8,953 nucleotides of DNA from Clostridium sp. CAG:253 (GTDB lineage Bacteria; Bacillota; Clostridia; Lachnospirales; Lachnospiraceae), in assembly GCA_000436755.1 (NCBI GenBank), contig FR887336.1, positions 129,974-138,926 on the forward strand, in the 5' to 3' direction. Both the position numbers and the translations under genes were made by a program. The notes below the pieces were generated by a model that saw only the letters and a list, made by a program, of their open reading frames with translations, was not told the DNA's origin and made no database searches. Of this stretch, positions 1 to 5,972 are shown piece by piece (the first letter of the stretch is position 1; each line of letters begins with the position of its first letter).

Positions 1-407
1 GATACCATAAAACCATTAAAACATCCACAGATACCGCCTATAAGTATTCCAAACAGTACACCGAATATGATAGGGTGTTTAACTGCTGATGCTGAACTTA
101 CTCCATATCCTACAAGTGATGTACAGCAGCATGAAGCAACAAGTGCCATAACCGAACCTACAGATATATCTGTTCCTGCTGATACGGCTATCGTGAGAGT
201 CATTCCTATAGCAAGTATGGCTATCTCACTTCCTCTGTTTGCTATATCTATCAGTCTTCCATATAATACACCGTTATTTATTGAAATCTGTAAAAAGCTT
301 GGTGATTTAATTACATTAACAAGAATTACTAATATCAAACATACAGCAGGGAAAAACAATTTACTTCCAGTGCATTTTTTCCAAAACGAGTTCTTCTCCT
401 TACTCAT
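1..407 (-). CDS. ytfT: Sugar ABC transporter permease, YtfT/RbsC-like (N-terminal part, runs off left edge)
   Basis: Inner-membrane permease of a ribose-class (BPD_transp_2) sugar importer; it would form the channel energised by the ATPase encoded just upstream. Only the first 135 codons are in the window, and family members are usually about 320-340 residues. It begins MSKEKNSFW with a basic N-terminus, then a hydrophobic segment at about residues 17-34, a second starting EIAILAIGMTL, a third carrying the family hallmark AGTDISVGS (AGIDLSVGS in relatives), and a fourth starting PIIFGVLFG. An unusual CCC triplet lies in the third segment. The ATG at 405-407 overlaps the ATPase stop codon region by 8 bases and is preceded by a perfect GGAGGTGA at 413-420, so translation is probably coupled. 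The family is clear. The ytfT label, rather than another pentose permease, rests mainly on the neighbouring YtfQ- and YtfR-like proteins. Confidence 0.9.
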   Translation of the reverse strand, partial: MSKEKNSFWKKCTGSKLFFPAVCLILVILVNVIKSPSFLQISINNGVLYGRLIDIANRGSEIAILAIGMTLTIAVSAGTDISVGSVMALVASCCCTSLVGYGVSSASAVKHPIIFGVLFGILIGGICGCFNGFMV

Positions 408-1914
408 CCTTGTCACCTCCCGCAATAGCTTTCATGATAGAATTCTGCGTCATTTCGTCTTCAATCTCTCCAACCTTGACTCCGTCTCTAAGTACAACCA
501 TCCTATCACACGTTCTAAGCATTTCTTCAATCTCAGATGAGATAAATATTACCGCCTTGCCTTCCTTTGCAAGTTTTATTATAAGTTTCTGAATTTCTGT
601 TTTCGTACCTATATCAATACCTCTTGTAGGCTCATCAAGTATAAGGAAATCAGGATTTGTTGCAAGCCATCTTCCAAGAATTACCTTCTGCTGGTTACCA
701 CCTGACAACTGGCTTATAGGTACTTCCATGCTAGGCGTCTTAACCTGTATTTCTTTGATATATTTGTCTGCAATCTTTTCCTGCTCTGCCCTCGGCAAAA
801 GTCTGAACATACCTCTTTTTGCCTGAACTGCAAGTATTATATTTTCTCTTATTGAAAGGTCTGCAATTACACCCTCTGCCTTTCTGTCATCAGGAAGAAA
901 TCCCATTCCTAGTTTCATGGCATCTATAGGTGAATTTATTTTAACTTCCTTTCCTTTTACCTTGAGCGTACCGCTCTGTGTTTTGTCAGCTCCGTAGATT
1001 ACTCTGGCAAGTTCGCTTCGTCCTGAACCAAGCAGACCGGTAAGACCAATAACTTCACCTTTATGTATGATAAGGTCAAACGGTTTGATTTTTCCTTTGT
1101 GTCCAAGTCCTTTTGCATCTATGATAACCTCATCCTTAACTGAACTTTCTGCCTCTTTTATTGAAGCAAGGTCATCAAAGTTCTTACCCATCATTTTTGC
1201 GACAAGTTCTACTCTAGGTAGTTCCGCTACCGGATACTCACCTACAAGCTCACCGTTTCTCAAAACAGTTATCATATCACATACCGCATATACCTGTTCA
1301 AGGAAATGTGTAACAAATACAATTCCTACACCCTCTTTTTTCAACCTAAGCATCATCTTAAACAACTTTTCTACTTCACTGTCATCAAGTGAAGAAGTCG
1401 GTTCGTCTAATATAAGAACCTTAGAATCCATATCTACCGCTCTCGCAATTGCGACCATCTGCTGCAGTGCAACCGAATAATTTTCAAGAGTTACAGTAAC
1501 GTCTATGTCTATATCGAGATCATCGACTATCTTTTGTGCCATCTTGTTCATCTTTTTCCACTGGATAAGTCCAAGAGCATTTCTTGGCTCTCTTCCTATG
1601 AAAAGATTTTCGGCAACCGTAAGATTCGGACAAAGATTTACCTCCTGATAAACTGTTGCTATTCCTTTCTGCTGTGCCTCCTGTGTCGAATGATTTATGA
1701 CAGGTCCTTCAATCCCATCAACTCTTATCTCACCGGCTTCAAAATCGTATACACCGGTAAGCACTTTTATAAGTGTTGATTTTCCGGCACCATTTTCACC
1801 CATAAGAGCATGTATCTCACCTTTTCTAAGTGTAAAGTCAACACCACTTAATGCTTTTACTCCTGGAAAAGTTTTGTTGATACCACGCATGGTTAAAACT
1901 TCATTTTCCTTCAT
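400..1914 (-). CDS. ytfR: Sugar ABC transporter ATP-binding protein, YtfR-like, two fused nucleotide-binding domains
   Basis: Cytoplasmic ATPase that powers the sugar importer. It has two tandem ABC domains, as in RbsA, MglA and YtfR; the 504 residues match that family. Domain 1 has Walker A GENGAGKST near residue 40, a degenerate signature (YSVALQQMVAIARA, about 146-159) and Walker B VLILDEPTSSLD near 166-177. Domain 2 has a degenerate Walker A without lysine (GLLGSGRSE, about 293), a canonical signature LSGGNQQK near 403-410 and Walker B FLILDEPTRGID near 423-434. This asymmetry is normal for the class. Segments such as TVYQEVNLCPNLTVAENLFIGREP and IREN-IILA-QA-RG resemble E. coli YtfR more than RbsA. 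The frame could start at a GTG at 1920, but GGAG at 1924-1927 is only 3 bases from it and 9 bases from the ATG at 1914, so I prefer 1914. The gene is followed by the overlapping permease gene and preceded by a structured gap after the binding protein. Confidence 0.93.
   Translation of the reverse strand: MKENEVLTMRGINKTFPGVKALSGVDFTLRKGEIHALMGENGAGKSTLIKVLTGVYDFEAGEIRVDGIEGPVINHSTQEAQQKGIATVYQEVNLCPNLTVAENLFIGREPRNALGLIQWKKMNKMAQKIVDDLDIDIDVTVTLENYSVALQQMVAIARAVDMDSKVLILDEPTSSLDDSEVEKLFKMMLRLKKEGVGIVFVTHFLEQVYAVCDMITVLRNGELVGEYPVAELPRVELVAKMMGKNFDDLASIKEAESSVKDEVIIDAKGLGHKGKIKPFDLIIHKGEVIGLTGLLGSGRSELARVIYGADKTQSGTLKVKGKEVKINSPIDAMKLGMGFLPDDRKAEGVIADLSIRENIILAVQAKRGMFRLLPRAEQEKIADKYIKEIQVKTPSMEVPISQLSGGNQQKVILGRWLATNPDFLILDEPTRGIDIGTKTEIQKLIIKLAKEGKAVIFISSEIEEMLRTCDRMVVLRDGVKVGEIEDEMTQNSIMKAIAGGDKDE
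413..420 (-). promoter_or_regulatory. Ribosome binding site of the permease, inside the ATPase gene
   Basis: The minus strand reads GGAGGTGA, a full match to the anti-Shine-Dalgarno complement, 5 bases before the permease ATG at 407. It lies within the last codons of the ATPase gene. This fixes the permease start and supports translational coupling. Confidence 0.85.
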
Positions 1915-1923
1915 CTGCACCGT

Positions 1924-1930
1924 CTCCTTT
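1924..1930 (-). promoter_or_regulatory. Ribosome binding site of the ATPase gene (decides start)
   Basis: The minus strand reads AAAGGAG. Its spacing is 9 bases to the ATG at 1912-1914 but only 3 to the in-frame GTG at 1918-1920, which favours the ATG. A small AT hairpin (ATGTTTT at 1932-1938 with AAAACAT at 1943-1949, 4-base loop) lies immediately upstream. Confidence 0.7.
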
Positions 1931-2008
1931 CATGTTTTCTTAAAAACATATGAAAAATCTAATTTTTCGAAAAACACCTTAAAGCTTTCATATATTTTTA
2001 ACAAAATA

Positions 2009-2108
2009 AGAGAATCCGGTACAGCATTCAACAGCGTCACCGTTCACTCCCTCTCGGGCAACCCGCCAACAAAATGCTGTACCTTCAAAAATGCTATTCG
2101 GATTCTCT
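2009..2108 (-). other. Long imperfect inverted-repeat / structured RNA element between binding-protein and ATPase genes
   Basis: In the transcript direction the element starts AGAGAATCC (2108-2100), has a 16-base one-sided insert, then GGTACAGCATT (2083-2073), a 44-base apical region, and ends with AATGCTGTACC (2028-2018) joined directly to GGATTCTCT (2017-2009). This gives a 9-bp outer and an 11-bp inner helix, both perfect. The apical region is GC-richer than its surroundings and can fold further: GGCG with CGCT (one wobble), GTT with AAC, and CCC-GAGA-GGG closed by a GNRA-type tetraloop. The minus strand continues with a T-rich TTATTTTGTT. The element starts 56 bases after the binding-protein stop codon and ends about 95 bases before the ATPase start. 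Plausible roles, by inference, are protecting the 3' end of the binding-protein mRNA, partial termination that lowers ATPase and permease output, or a regulatory RNA or dispersed repeat. I match it to no known riboswitch class. Confidence 0.75.
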
Positions 2109-2164
2109 GATATTATTATTGCTTAAATTTTCTAAACTTTTTTCATTCATTGACATACTTTTTA

Positions 2165-3241
2165 TTAGTATGCACGCTCCTTAAGAACACTGTCATCTAC
2201 AACCGTCATTGTGATTTCTTTGTCTTCATCAGTCTTGAATGTTGTAACTGTATCATCACAAGCGAAGCAAGACTCATCAACATATATCTTCTTGCTTTCA
2301 GGCTGGCTGCCATCTTTGAGTTTCTTGATAATGTCCTCAACATATGGTGCTGCAAGAGGATTACACTCAAAGTCTGCATTGATAGATCCGTCCTTAACAT
2401 CTGTAAGACCTGCATTTGTTGCATCAAATGAGATAATGATAATGTCTCCGTCTTTACCATATGTCTTACCTGCTGCCTTTAATGCATCAATTGCACCAAA
2501 TGCCTCATTGTCATTCTGGCATACAACTACGTCAATATCTTTGTATGATTTAAGATATGACTCCATAATCTTCTGACCACCGTCCTGAGTGAAATCACCG
2601 TCCTGCTCATCGAGAAGATTCCATCCGTTTGACTTAACATACTGATTGAATCCTTTTGTACGTCCAATCTGAGCTGATGAACCGTTTGTTCCTGCGATAG
2701 TTACAATATTAACTTTCTTTGTAATCTTCTTTGCATCAAGATATGCTTTAAGCCATGCACCTGCCGCCTGACCTTCTGCTGTGAAGTCTGAACCAACCCA
2801 AGCAGTGTAAAGGCTGTCATCAGCTTCTATTTCACGGTCAATAACAAGTACCGGAATACCTGCATCCTTTGCTTCTTTCAATACTGTATCCCATCCTGTT
2901 GTAACGATAGGGTCAATGATTATGTAATCAACTTCCTGCTCGATGAAGTTTCTTACTGCCTCAAGCTGGTCTGCTGATTTGTTGTCGCAGTCAACGAACT
3001 TAAGATCATAACCGTTTTCTTCAGAAAATGTTGAACGGCATGACTCTGTACTTGCTGTACGCCAATCCGATTCATGTCCAACCTGTGCAAATCCGATTGA
3101 AATTTTGTCTCCTGAACTGTCACTTGAACTTAAAGCTGTATCTCCCTTTCCTGAACTTGAATCTGATGAACCTCCACAAGCTGTAAGCGAAAATACCATA
3201 GCTGCTGTAAGTGTTGCTGCTAAAAATTTCTTCATTCTCAT
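2165..3241 (-). CDS. ytfQ: Sugar-binding lipoprotein of ABC importer, YtfQ-like
   Basis: Extracytoplasmic receptor that captures the sugar and delivers it to the permease. The 358-residue protein has a lipoprotein signal: basic MRMKKF, a hydrophobic stretch, and lipobox LTAC with the acylated Cys at 22. A Ser/Gly/Asp-rich tether follows to about residue 45, then a periplasmic-binding-protein type I fold. Stretches nearly superimpose on E. coli YtfQ, the galactofuranose-binding protein: GFAQVGHESDWRTA (about 50-63), VTTGWDTVLKEAKDAGIPVLVIDR (113-136), GDFTQDGGQKIMES and NPLAAPYVEDIIKKLKDG. YtfQ relatives bind sugar furanoses; with AraR encoded next door, L-arabinose is the most likely ligand here (inference). 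The ATG at 3241 has AAGGAGGAG at 3248-3256, six bases away, which favours it over the ATG at 3235. It is first in the operon, as is usual for the most abundant component. Confidence 0.93.
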   Translation of the reverse strand: MRMKKFLAATLTAAMVFSLTACGGSSDSSSGKGDTALSSSDSSGDKISIGFAQVGHESDWRTASTESCRSTFSEENGYDLKFVDCDNKSADQLEAVRNFIEQEVDYIIIDPIVTTGWDTVLKEAKDAGIPVLVIDREIEADDSLYTAWVGSDFTAEGQAAGAWLKAYLDAKKITKKVNIVTIAGTNGSSAQIGRTKGFNQYVKSNGWNLLDEQDGDFTQDGGQKIMESYLKSYKDIDVVVCQNDNEAFGAIDALKAAGKTYGKDGDIIIISFDATNAGLTDVKDGSINADFECNPLAAPYVEDIIKKLKDGSQPESKKIYVDESCFACDDTVTTFKTDEDKEITMTVVDDSVLKERAY

Positions 3242-3257
3242 AATTTACTCCTCCTTT

Positions 3258-3278
3258 ATTGATTGTGCTTAAATCAAT
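3258..3278. promoter_or_regulatory. Dyad in the leader of the transporter operon, possible operator
   Basis: Perfect 7-bp arms ATTGATT (3258-3264) and AATCAAT (3272-3278) flank GTGCTTA. The dyad lies between the predicted -10 box (3295-3300) and the ribosome binding site (3248-3256), so it would fall just downstream of the transcription start. Its core ATTGTGCTTA also partly resembles the left half of the B. subtilis AraR box (ANTTGTNCGTACAANT). A repressor roadblock site or a small leader hairpin are both possible; the assignment is inference. Confidence 0.4.
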
Positions 3279-3294
3279 TTATTTTATACATAAT

Positions 3295-3323
3295 ATATTA
3301 GTCATTGCGAATACATTTGTCAA
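3295..3323 (-). promoter_or_regulatory. Promoter of the sugar importer operon
   Basis: The minus strand has a perfect -35 TTGACA (3318-3323), a 17-base spacer and TAATAT (3295-3300) as -10, matching the sigma-70/SigA consensus at 4 of 6 positions. The start site would fall near 3288, leaving a leader of about 45 bases before the binding-protein gene. The spacer holds TGTATTCGCAATGA, a poor match to a CcpA cre site that I do not call. Confidence 0.7.
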
Positions 3324-3633
3324 TCATTTTTGACTTATATTGTATTTTTTTGTGCATTTTTTAGTCTACAAATTTTATAGCAACCATCTTTTTAAAATAC
3401 ATATTAGTTATTTTTCACATATTTATTTATAGAATTTTGGCTATTTTTATATTATCATCTAATTTCAAATTTTATCTCATTATTATTCTGATTATATTTT
3501 TATTTAATAATTATATTTATTTGCTGATTTACACATACATTATATGCACATTTATGCAAATCATTTTAATTTTTCATATAAAAACATTTAAATATAATCT
3601 TATTTTTTGAATTTATATCTCTCTTTTGTTATA
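3324..3633. other. AT-rich divergent intergenic stretch, no gene seen
   Basis: This stretch between the importer promoter and the araR control sites is very AT-rich, with many T runs and stop codons in all frames and no plausible coding sequence. The only things that stand out are scattered AraR-like half-sites, ATTGTA at 3339-3344 and TACAAAT at 3367-3373, separated by 22 bases. The A/T tracts may make the DNA bendable and help looping between distant operators, but that is speculative. Confidence 0.5.
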
Positions 3634-3670
3634 TATTTGTATTTTCACGTCGCTACATACAATACAAATA
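3634..3670. repeat. 10-bp perfect inverted repeat upstream of araR, possible AraR half-sites
   Basis: TATTTGTATT (3634-3643) and AATACAAATA (3661-3670) are exact reverse complements separated by 17 bases. Each arm contains the TTTGTA/TACAAA half-site seen in AraR boxes. The repeat ends two bases before the predicted araR -35 box. The wide spacing argues against a single compact operator; two half-sites on the same face of the helix, or chance in AT-rich DNA, are the alternatives. Confidence 0.4.
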
Positions 3671-3672
3671 AA

Positions 3673-3701
3673 TTGCAAATCCGTTAAATTTGTAGTACAA
3701 T
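3673..3701 (+). promoter_or_regulatory. Promoter of araR
   Basis: TTGCAA (3673-3678, 4 of 6 matches to the -35 consensus), an exact 17-base spacer, and TACAAT (3696-3701, 5 of 6 matches to the -10). Transcription would start near 3708, giving a leader of about 45 bases. The -10 lies inside the AraR-like palindrome, so repressor binding there would block polymerase. Confidence 0.65.
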
Positions 3702-3702
3702 A
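3688..3702. promoter_or_regulatory. Putative AraR operator overlapping the araR -10 box
   Basis: The sequence ATTTGTAGTACAATA contains the exact palindrome TTGTA-G-TACAA (3690-3700). Compared with the B. subtilis AraR box ANTTGTNCGTACAANT it lacks one central base and differs at the last position; the other fixed positions match. Its place across the -10 box fits autorepression. The consensus comes from known AraR biology; binding here is inferred. Confidence 0.6.
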
Positions 3703-3752
3703 TACATAACATAATATATTTGAAAAAAATATAACAAAAAAGGGGGGTACTT

Positions 3753-4820
3753 ATGCCAGCCAAGTATTTAACAATAGCAAATAAACTTCAGGAAGAAATC
3801 TTTCAGGGTACATACAATGGCACCGGTTTTCTTCCAACTGAATTAGAAATAGCTTCAAAAAACAACGTGAGCAGACAGACAGCACGCAATGCTCTTGCCG
3901 TACTTGTTGCAAACGGTATGATAGAGCGCCGTCAGGGAAGCGGTTCTCGTATCGTGAAACAGAAAAAGAATATCAAAAGCAATAGTATTGCAGTAGTTAC
4001 TACTTATATAAACGACTACATATTTCCAAATGTTTTAAAAGACATTCAGCACAGCCTAAGTAAAAAAAATTATGCTGTCTATGTATATGCTACACAAAAT
4101 CGTGTGGACGAAGAACGTAAAATCCTGCAAAATCTTCTGCAGTTAAATATTGACGGTCTTATAATGGAAGGTTCAAAAACCGCTCTTCCGTCACCAAATA
4201 TAGATTTGTATCAGCAGTTTGAACAGCGGGATATACCGATACTTTTTATTTACGGATGTTACCCTCAGCTCAAAAAGCACACTTCCATAACCGATGATAA
4301 TTTAGGCGGCGGCTATCAGCTTACAAACTATCTTATAAATAAGGGGCATACTAATATTGCCGGGATTTTTAAAATTGATGACCTTCAGGGACATGGACGA
4401 TACAACGGATATTTGAAGGCTCTTACAGATGCAAATTTAAGCTTTTCTGACAAAAATATCCTTTGGTTTGACACTGATTCCAGAGAGCATCTCCTAAATG
4501 ACCATCACATATTTTTTGACAGTTTCTGTGAAACCGTACTCAAAAAATGTACTGCCGTTGTGTGTTACAATGATGAGATAGCCTATTATCTGGTAAAAAC
4601 ACTTCTAAATAAAGGCGTAAATATTCCGGATGATATTGCCGTAGTAAGTTTTGACAACAGCCAGTTAAGCGAGCTGTCTCCTATCAAAATTACATCTCTT
4701 GCACACGGGACGAGAAGAATCGGTCAAAAGGCGGCAATGCAGATGCTTAATCTTATAGATAAAAATGAAGTAAATTCAGAAACTGTTTCCTGGACACTCG
4801 TAGAAAAGGAATCAAGCTGA
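3753..4820 (+). CDS. araR: Arabinose-responsive repressor AraR (GntR-type DNA-binding head, LacI-type sensor)
   Basis: Cytoplasmic transcriptional repressor, released from DNA by L-arabinose in characterised relatives. The 355 residues compare with 362 in B. subtilis AraR. Residues about 4-68 form a GntR winged helix-turn-helix, with recognition segment NVSRQTARNALAVL and wing RRQGSGSRIV. From about 78 a LacI-like type I periplasmic-binding-protein fold follows. Conserved blocks shared with B. subtilis AraR include TTYINDYIFP, GLIMEGSKTALPSPNI, ITDDNLGG, GIFKIDDLQG, CYNDEIA and IPDDIAVVSFDNS, which makes this a confident family call rather than a generic GntR/LacI one. The start ATG follows an unusual AGGGGGG ribosome binding site (3741-3747) by 5 bases. 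It is divergent from the importer operon across a 511-base control region and probably represses both. A lipoprotein gene follows on the same strand after about 60 bases, with no clear terminator between them. Confidence 0.92.
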   Translation: MPAKYLTIANKLQEEIFQGTYNGTGFLPTELEIASKNNVSRQTARNALAVLVANGMIERRQGSGSRIVKQKKNIKSNSIAVVTTYINDYIFPNVLKDIQHSLSKKNYAVYVYATQNRVDEERKILQNLLQLNIDGLIMEGSKTALPSPNIDLYQQFEQRDIPILFIYGCYPQLKKHTSITDDNLGGGYQLTNYLINKGHTNIAGIFKIDDLQGHGRYNGYLKALTDANLSFSDKNILWFDTDSREHLLNDHHIFFDSFCETVLKKCTAVVCYNDEIAYYLVKTLLNKGVNIPDDIAVVSFDNSQLSELSPIKITSLAHGTRRIGQKAAMQMLNLIDKNEVNSETVSWTLVEKESS

Positions 4821-4884
4821 AATACAAATTTATAAAATCAAGAAAGTTTTAAACAATGTACAATAGAAATGGAGATTTATGCTT

Positions 4885-5835
4885 ATGAACAGGATAAAAA
4901 AAATAATGACCGTTACATTATCTTGTCTCTTTGTTATATCATCAGTTTCAGGCTGCCAAAGTTCAAGCAAAACCGAAAAAGAAAATTCTTCTTCACAGAT
5001 AGTTTCAGATACAAACTCTCCTGAAACAAAACAGCCTGCTAAGACAAGTGAAAGCGAAACACCAACCAAGCCGATTTATGTTATAAAGAGCTACAATATA
5101 TACAACGGAAATGAAACTATCGACCACTATTACAACTTTGACTACGAGGACAATAAACTTGTCAAAATCGAAGGTTATGACACTCAGGGACTCGGTATCA
5201 CATACAAAACAGAAATAAACGACGATAACAATCTTACATCATTTTCAAGTTTTGATTCAAAAGGTGCCAAATCAGAATACTACAAAATGGATTTGTATGA
5301 TGACGGCACATTAAAATGCGAATACCGATACTCTCCAACTGATGAAGTCCTTTATAAATACGATTATACTTACAATGACAACAAACAGATTGACACAAAA
5401 ACAGGATATTCAAATGGCACTACACAGTCTGGCAAATCAGGATACACATACGACAAAAAACAAAATATTGTCCAGCAGACAAATTATTCAGTAAAAGGTG
5501 ATGCAACTTCTTATATAAAATATTTTTACAAAAAAGGAAAGCTTGTAACTGAAAAATATTTTTCAAAGGAGGGCAAAATTTATTATATCAATAAATATAA
5601 TTATAATAAAAACGGAAAGATTACGACAGTTTATAACTACACAGACAAAAAGTGTAAAAAAATTGCTTCAACCACAAAATATAAATACAATAAAAAAGGT
5701 CTGAAAACAGATGAATTCAGATACTCACAAAAAAATAAACTTGATAAACATATAAATATAAAATATCAGAAAATAAAAGTTGTAAGTGAGAAACCTTGGT
5801 ATCTTGACTGGGTTTACAATAAAATTTCAGAATAG
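4885..5835 (+). CDS. Predicted lipoprotein with eight tandem tyrosine-rich YD-like repeats, function unknown
   Basis: I do not recognise a named family. The protein has a basic start (MNRIKK), a hydrophobic signal and lipobox VSGC with Cys at 24, then a Ser/Glu/Thr/Pro-rich tether to about residue 65. From about residue 84 to 291 there are eight imperfect repeats of 25-28 residues, each starting near Y-x-Y-(D/N), with Leu or Ile near position 9 and Tyr or Phe near 15. This resembles beta-hairpin YD/RHS-type or similar repeats. The tail is WYLDWVYNK. The early repeats are acidic and the last three strongly Lys-rich. Most likely it is anchored on the outer face of the membrane, perhaps contacting the wall or polysaccharide (inference). 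An in-frame ATG at 4879 is also possible, but GGAG at 4871-4874 is 4 bases from it and 10 from the ATG at 4885. No separate promoter is evident, so read-through from araR is plausible. Confidence 0.8.
   Translation: MNRIKKIMTVTLSCLFVISSVSGCQSSSKTEKENSSSQIVSDTNSPETKQPAKTSESETPTKPIYVIKSYNIYNGNETIDHYYNFDYEDNKLVKIEGYDTQGLGITYKTEINDDNNLTSFSSFDSKGAKSEYYKMDLYDDGTLKCEYRYSPTDEVLYKYDYTYNDNKQIDTKTGYSNGTTQSGKSGYTYDKKQNIVQQTNYSVKGDATSYIKYFYKKGKLVTEKYFSKEGKIYYINKYNYNKNGKITTVYNYTDKKCKKIASTTKYKYNKKGLKTDEFRYSQKNKLDKHINIKYQKIKVVSEKPWYLDWVYNKISE
5134..5757 (+). repeat. Eight protein-level tandem repeats in the lipoprotein
   Basis: Unit boundaries can be set at NFDYEDNKL, TEINDDNNL, MDLYDDGTL, YTYNDNKQI, YTYDKKQNI, YFYKKGKL, YNYNKNGKI and YKYNKKGL, with unit lengths of 25-28 residues. 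The DNA is diverged, so the repeats are old or selected at protein level, not a recent DNA expansion. Confidence 0.75.
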
Positions 5836-5876
5836 AAACGTGCCCCATAATATACTTACTATACTTACAACTTACA

Positions 5877-5924
5877 AAAATAAAATGCTGCATATTCATT
5901 TTGGAATATACAGCATTTTATTTT
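5877..5924. terminator. Bidirectional rho-independent terminator between the lipoprotein and purC
   Basis: AAAATAAAATGCTG (5877-5890) is the exact reverse complement of CAGCATTTTATTTT (5911-5924). Inside it, ATATTC (5892-5897) pairs with GAATAT (5904-5909) around a 6-base loop, leaving one C/A mismatch. The flanks give T-rich tails on both strands (TTTTATTTT rightward, TTTTATTTTTG leftward). It lies 41 bases after the lipoprotein stop and 48 bases after the purC stop, so it can end both convergent transcripts. Confidence 0.88.
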
Positions 5925-5972
5925 ATGTGTGTATACAGAAAAATCCACAAATTCAATCTCAATCAGAGAAAT

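Noticed and set aside
67..540. 157-codon open frame on the plus strand across the permease and the end of the ATPase gene
   Set aside because: It lies antisense to two clear transporter genes, crosses their boundary, and its translation resembles no protein family; it is a shadow frame.
1067..1480. 137-codon plus-strand open frame inside the ATPase gene
   Set aside because: Fully antisense to conserved ABC domain sequence, with Ser/Thr/Ile-rich translation typical of a reverse-complement shadow.
1963..1974. 12-bp perfect palindrome TTTTTCGAAAAA in the ATPase leader
   Set aside because: A self-complementary A/T run with a central CG cannot make a useful hairpin and is not unexpected in such AT-rich DNA; no regulator is suggested.
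2009..2108. The inverted-repeat element as a miniature transposable element
   Set aside because: It has inverted ends, but I see no target-site duplication in the flanks (AAAATAAG versus GATATTAT) and no second copy in the window; not excluded genome-wide.
2009..2108. Known riboswitch class or integron attC site
   Set aside because: I found none of the conserved core motifs I know for TPP, cobalamin, SAM, glycine, c-di-GMP, T-box or fluoride RNAs, and no attC core sequences.
1697..2110. Plus-strand open frame covering the ATPase start and the structured gap
   Set aside because: No ribosome binding site, antisense to the ATPase gene, and its end is simply the inverted-repeat element read through.
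3302..3315. cre-like site for CcpA between the -35 and -10 of the importer promoter (minus strand TGTATTCGCAATGA)
   Set aside because: Two of eight fixed consensus positions mismatch, including the closing C of the right half; too weak to call despite a good location.
4859..4864. TACAAT as a -10 box for the lipoprotein gene
   Set aside because: No -35 at proper spacing, and a start near 4871 would fall on the ribosome binding site and leave it out of the transcript.
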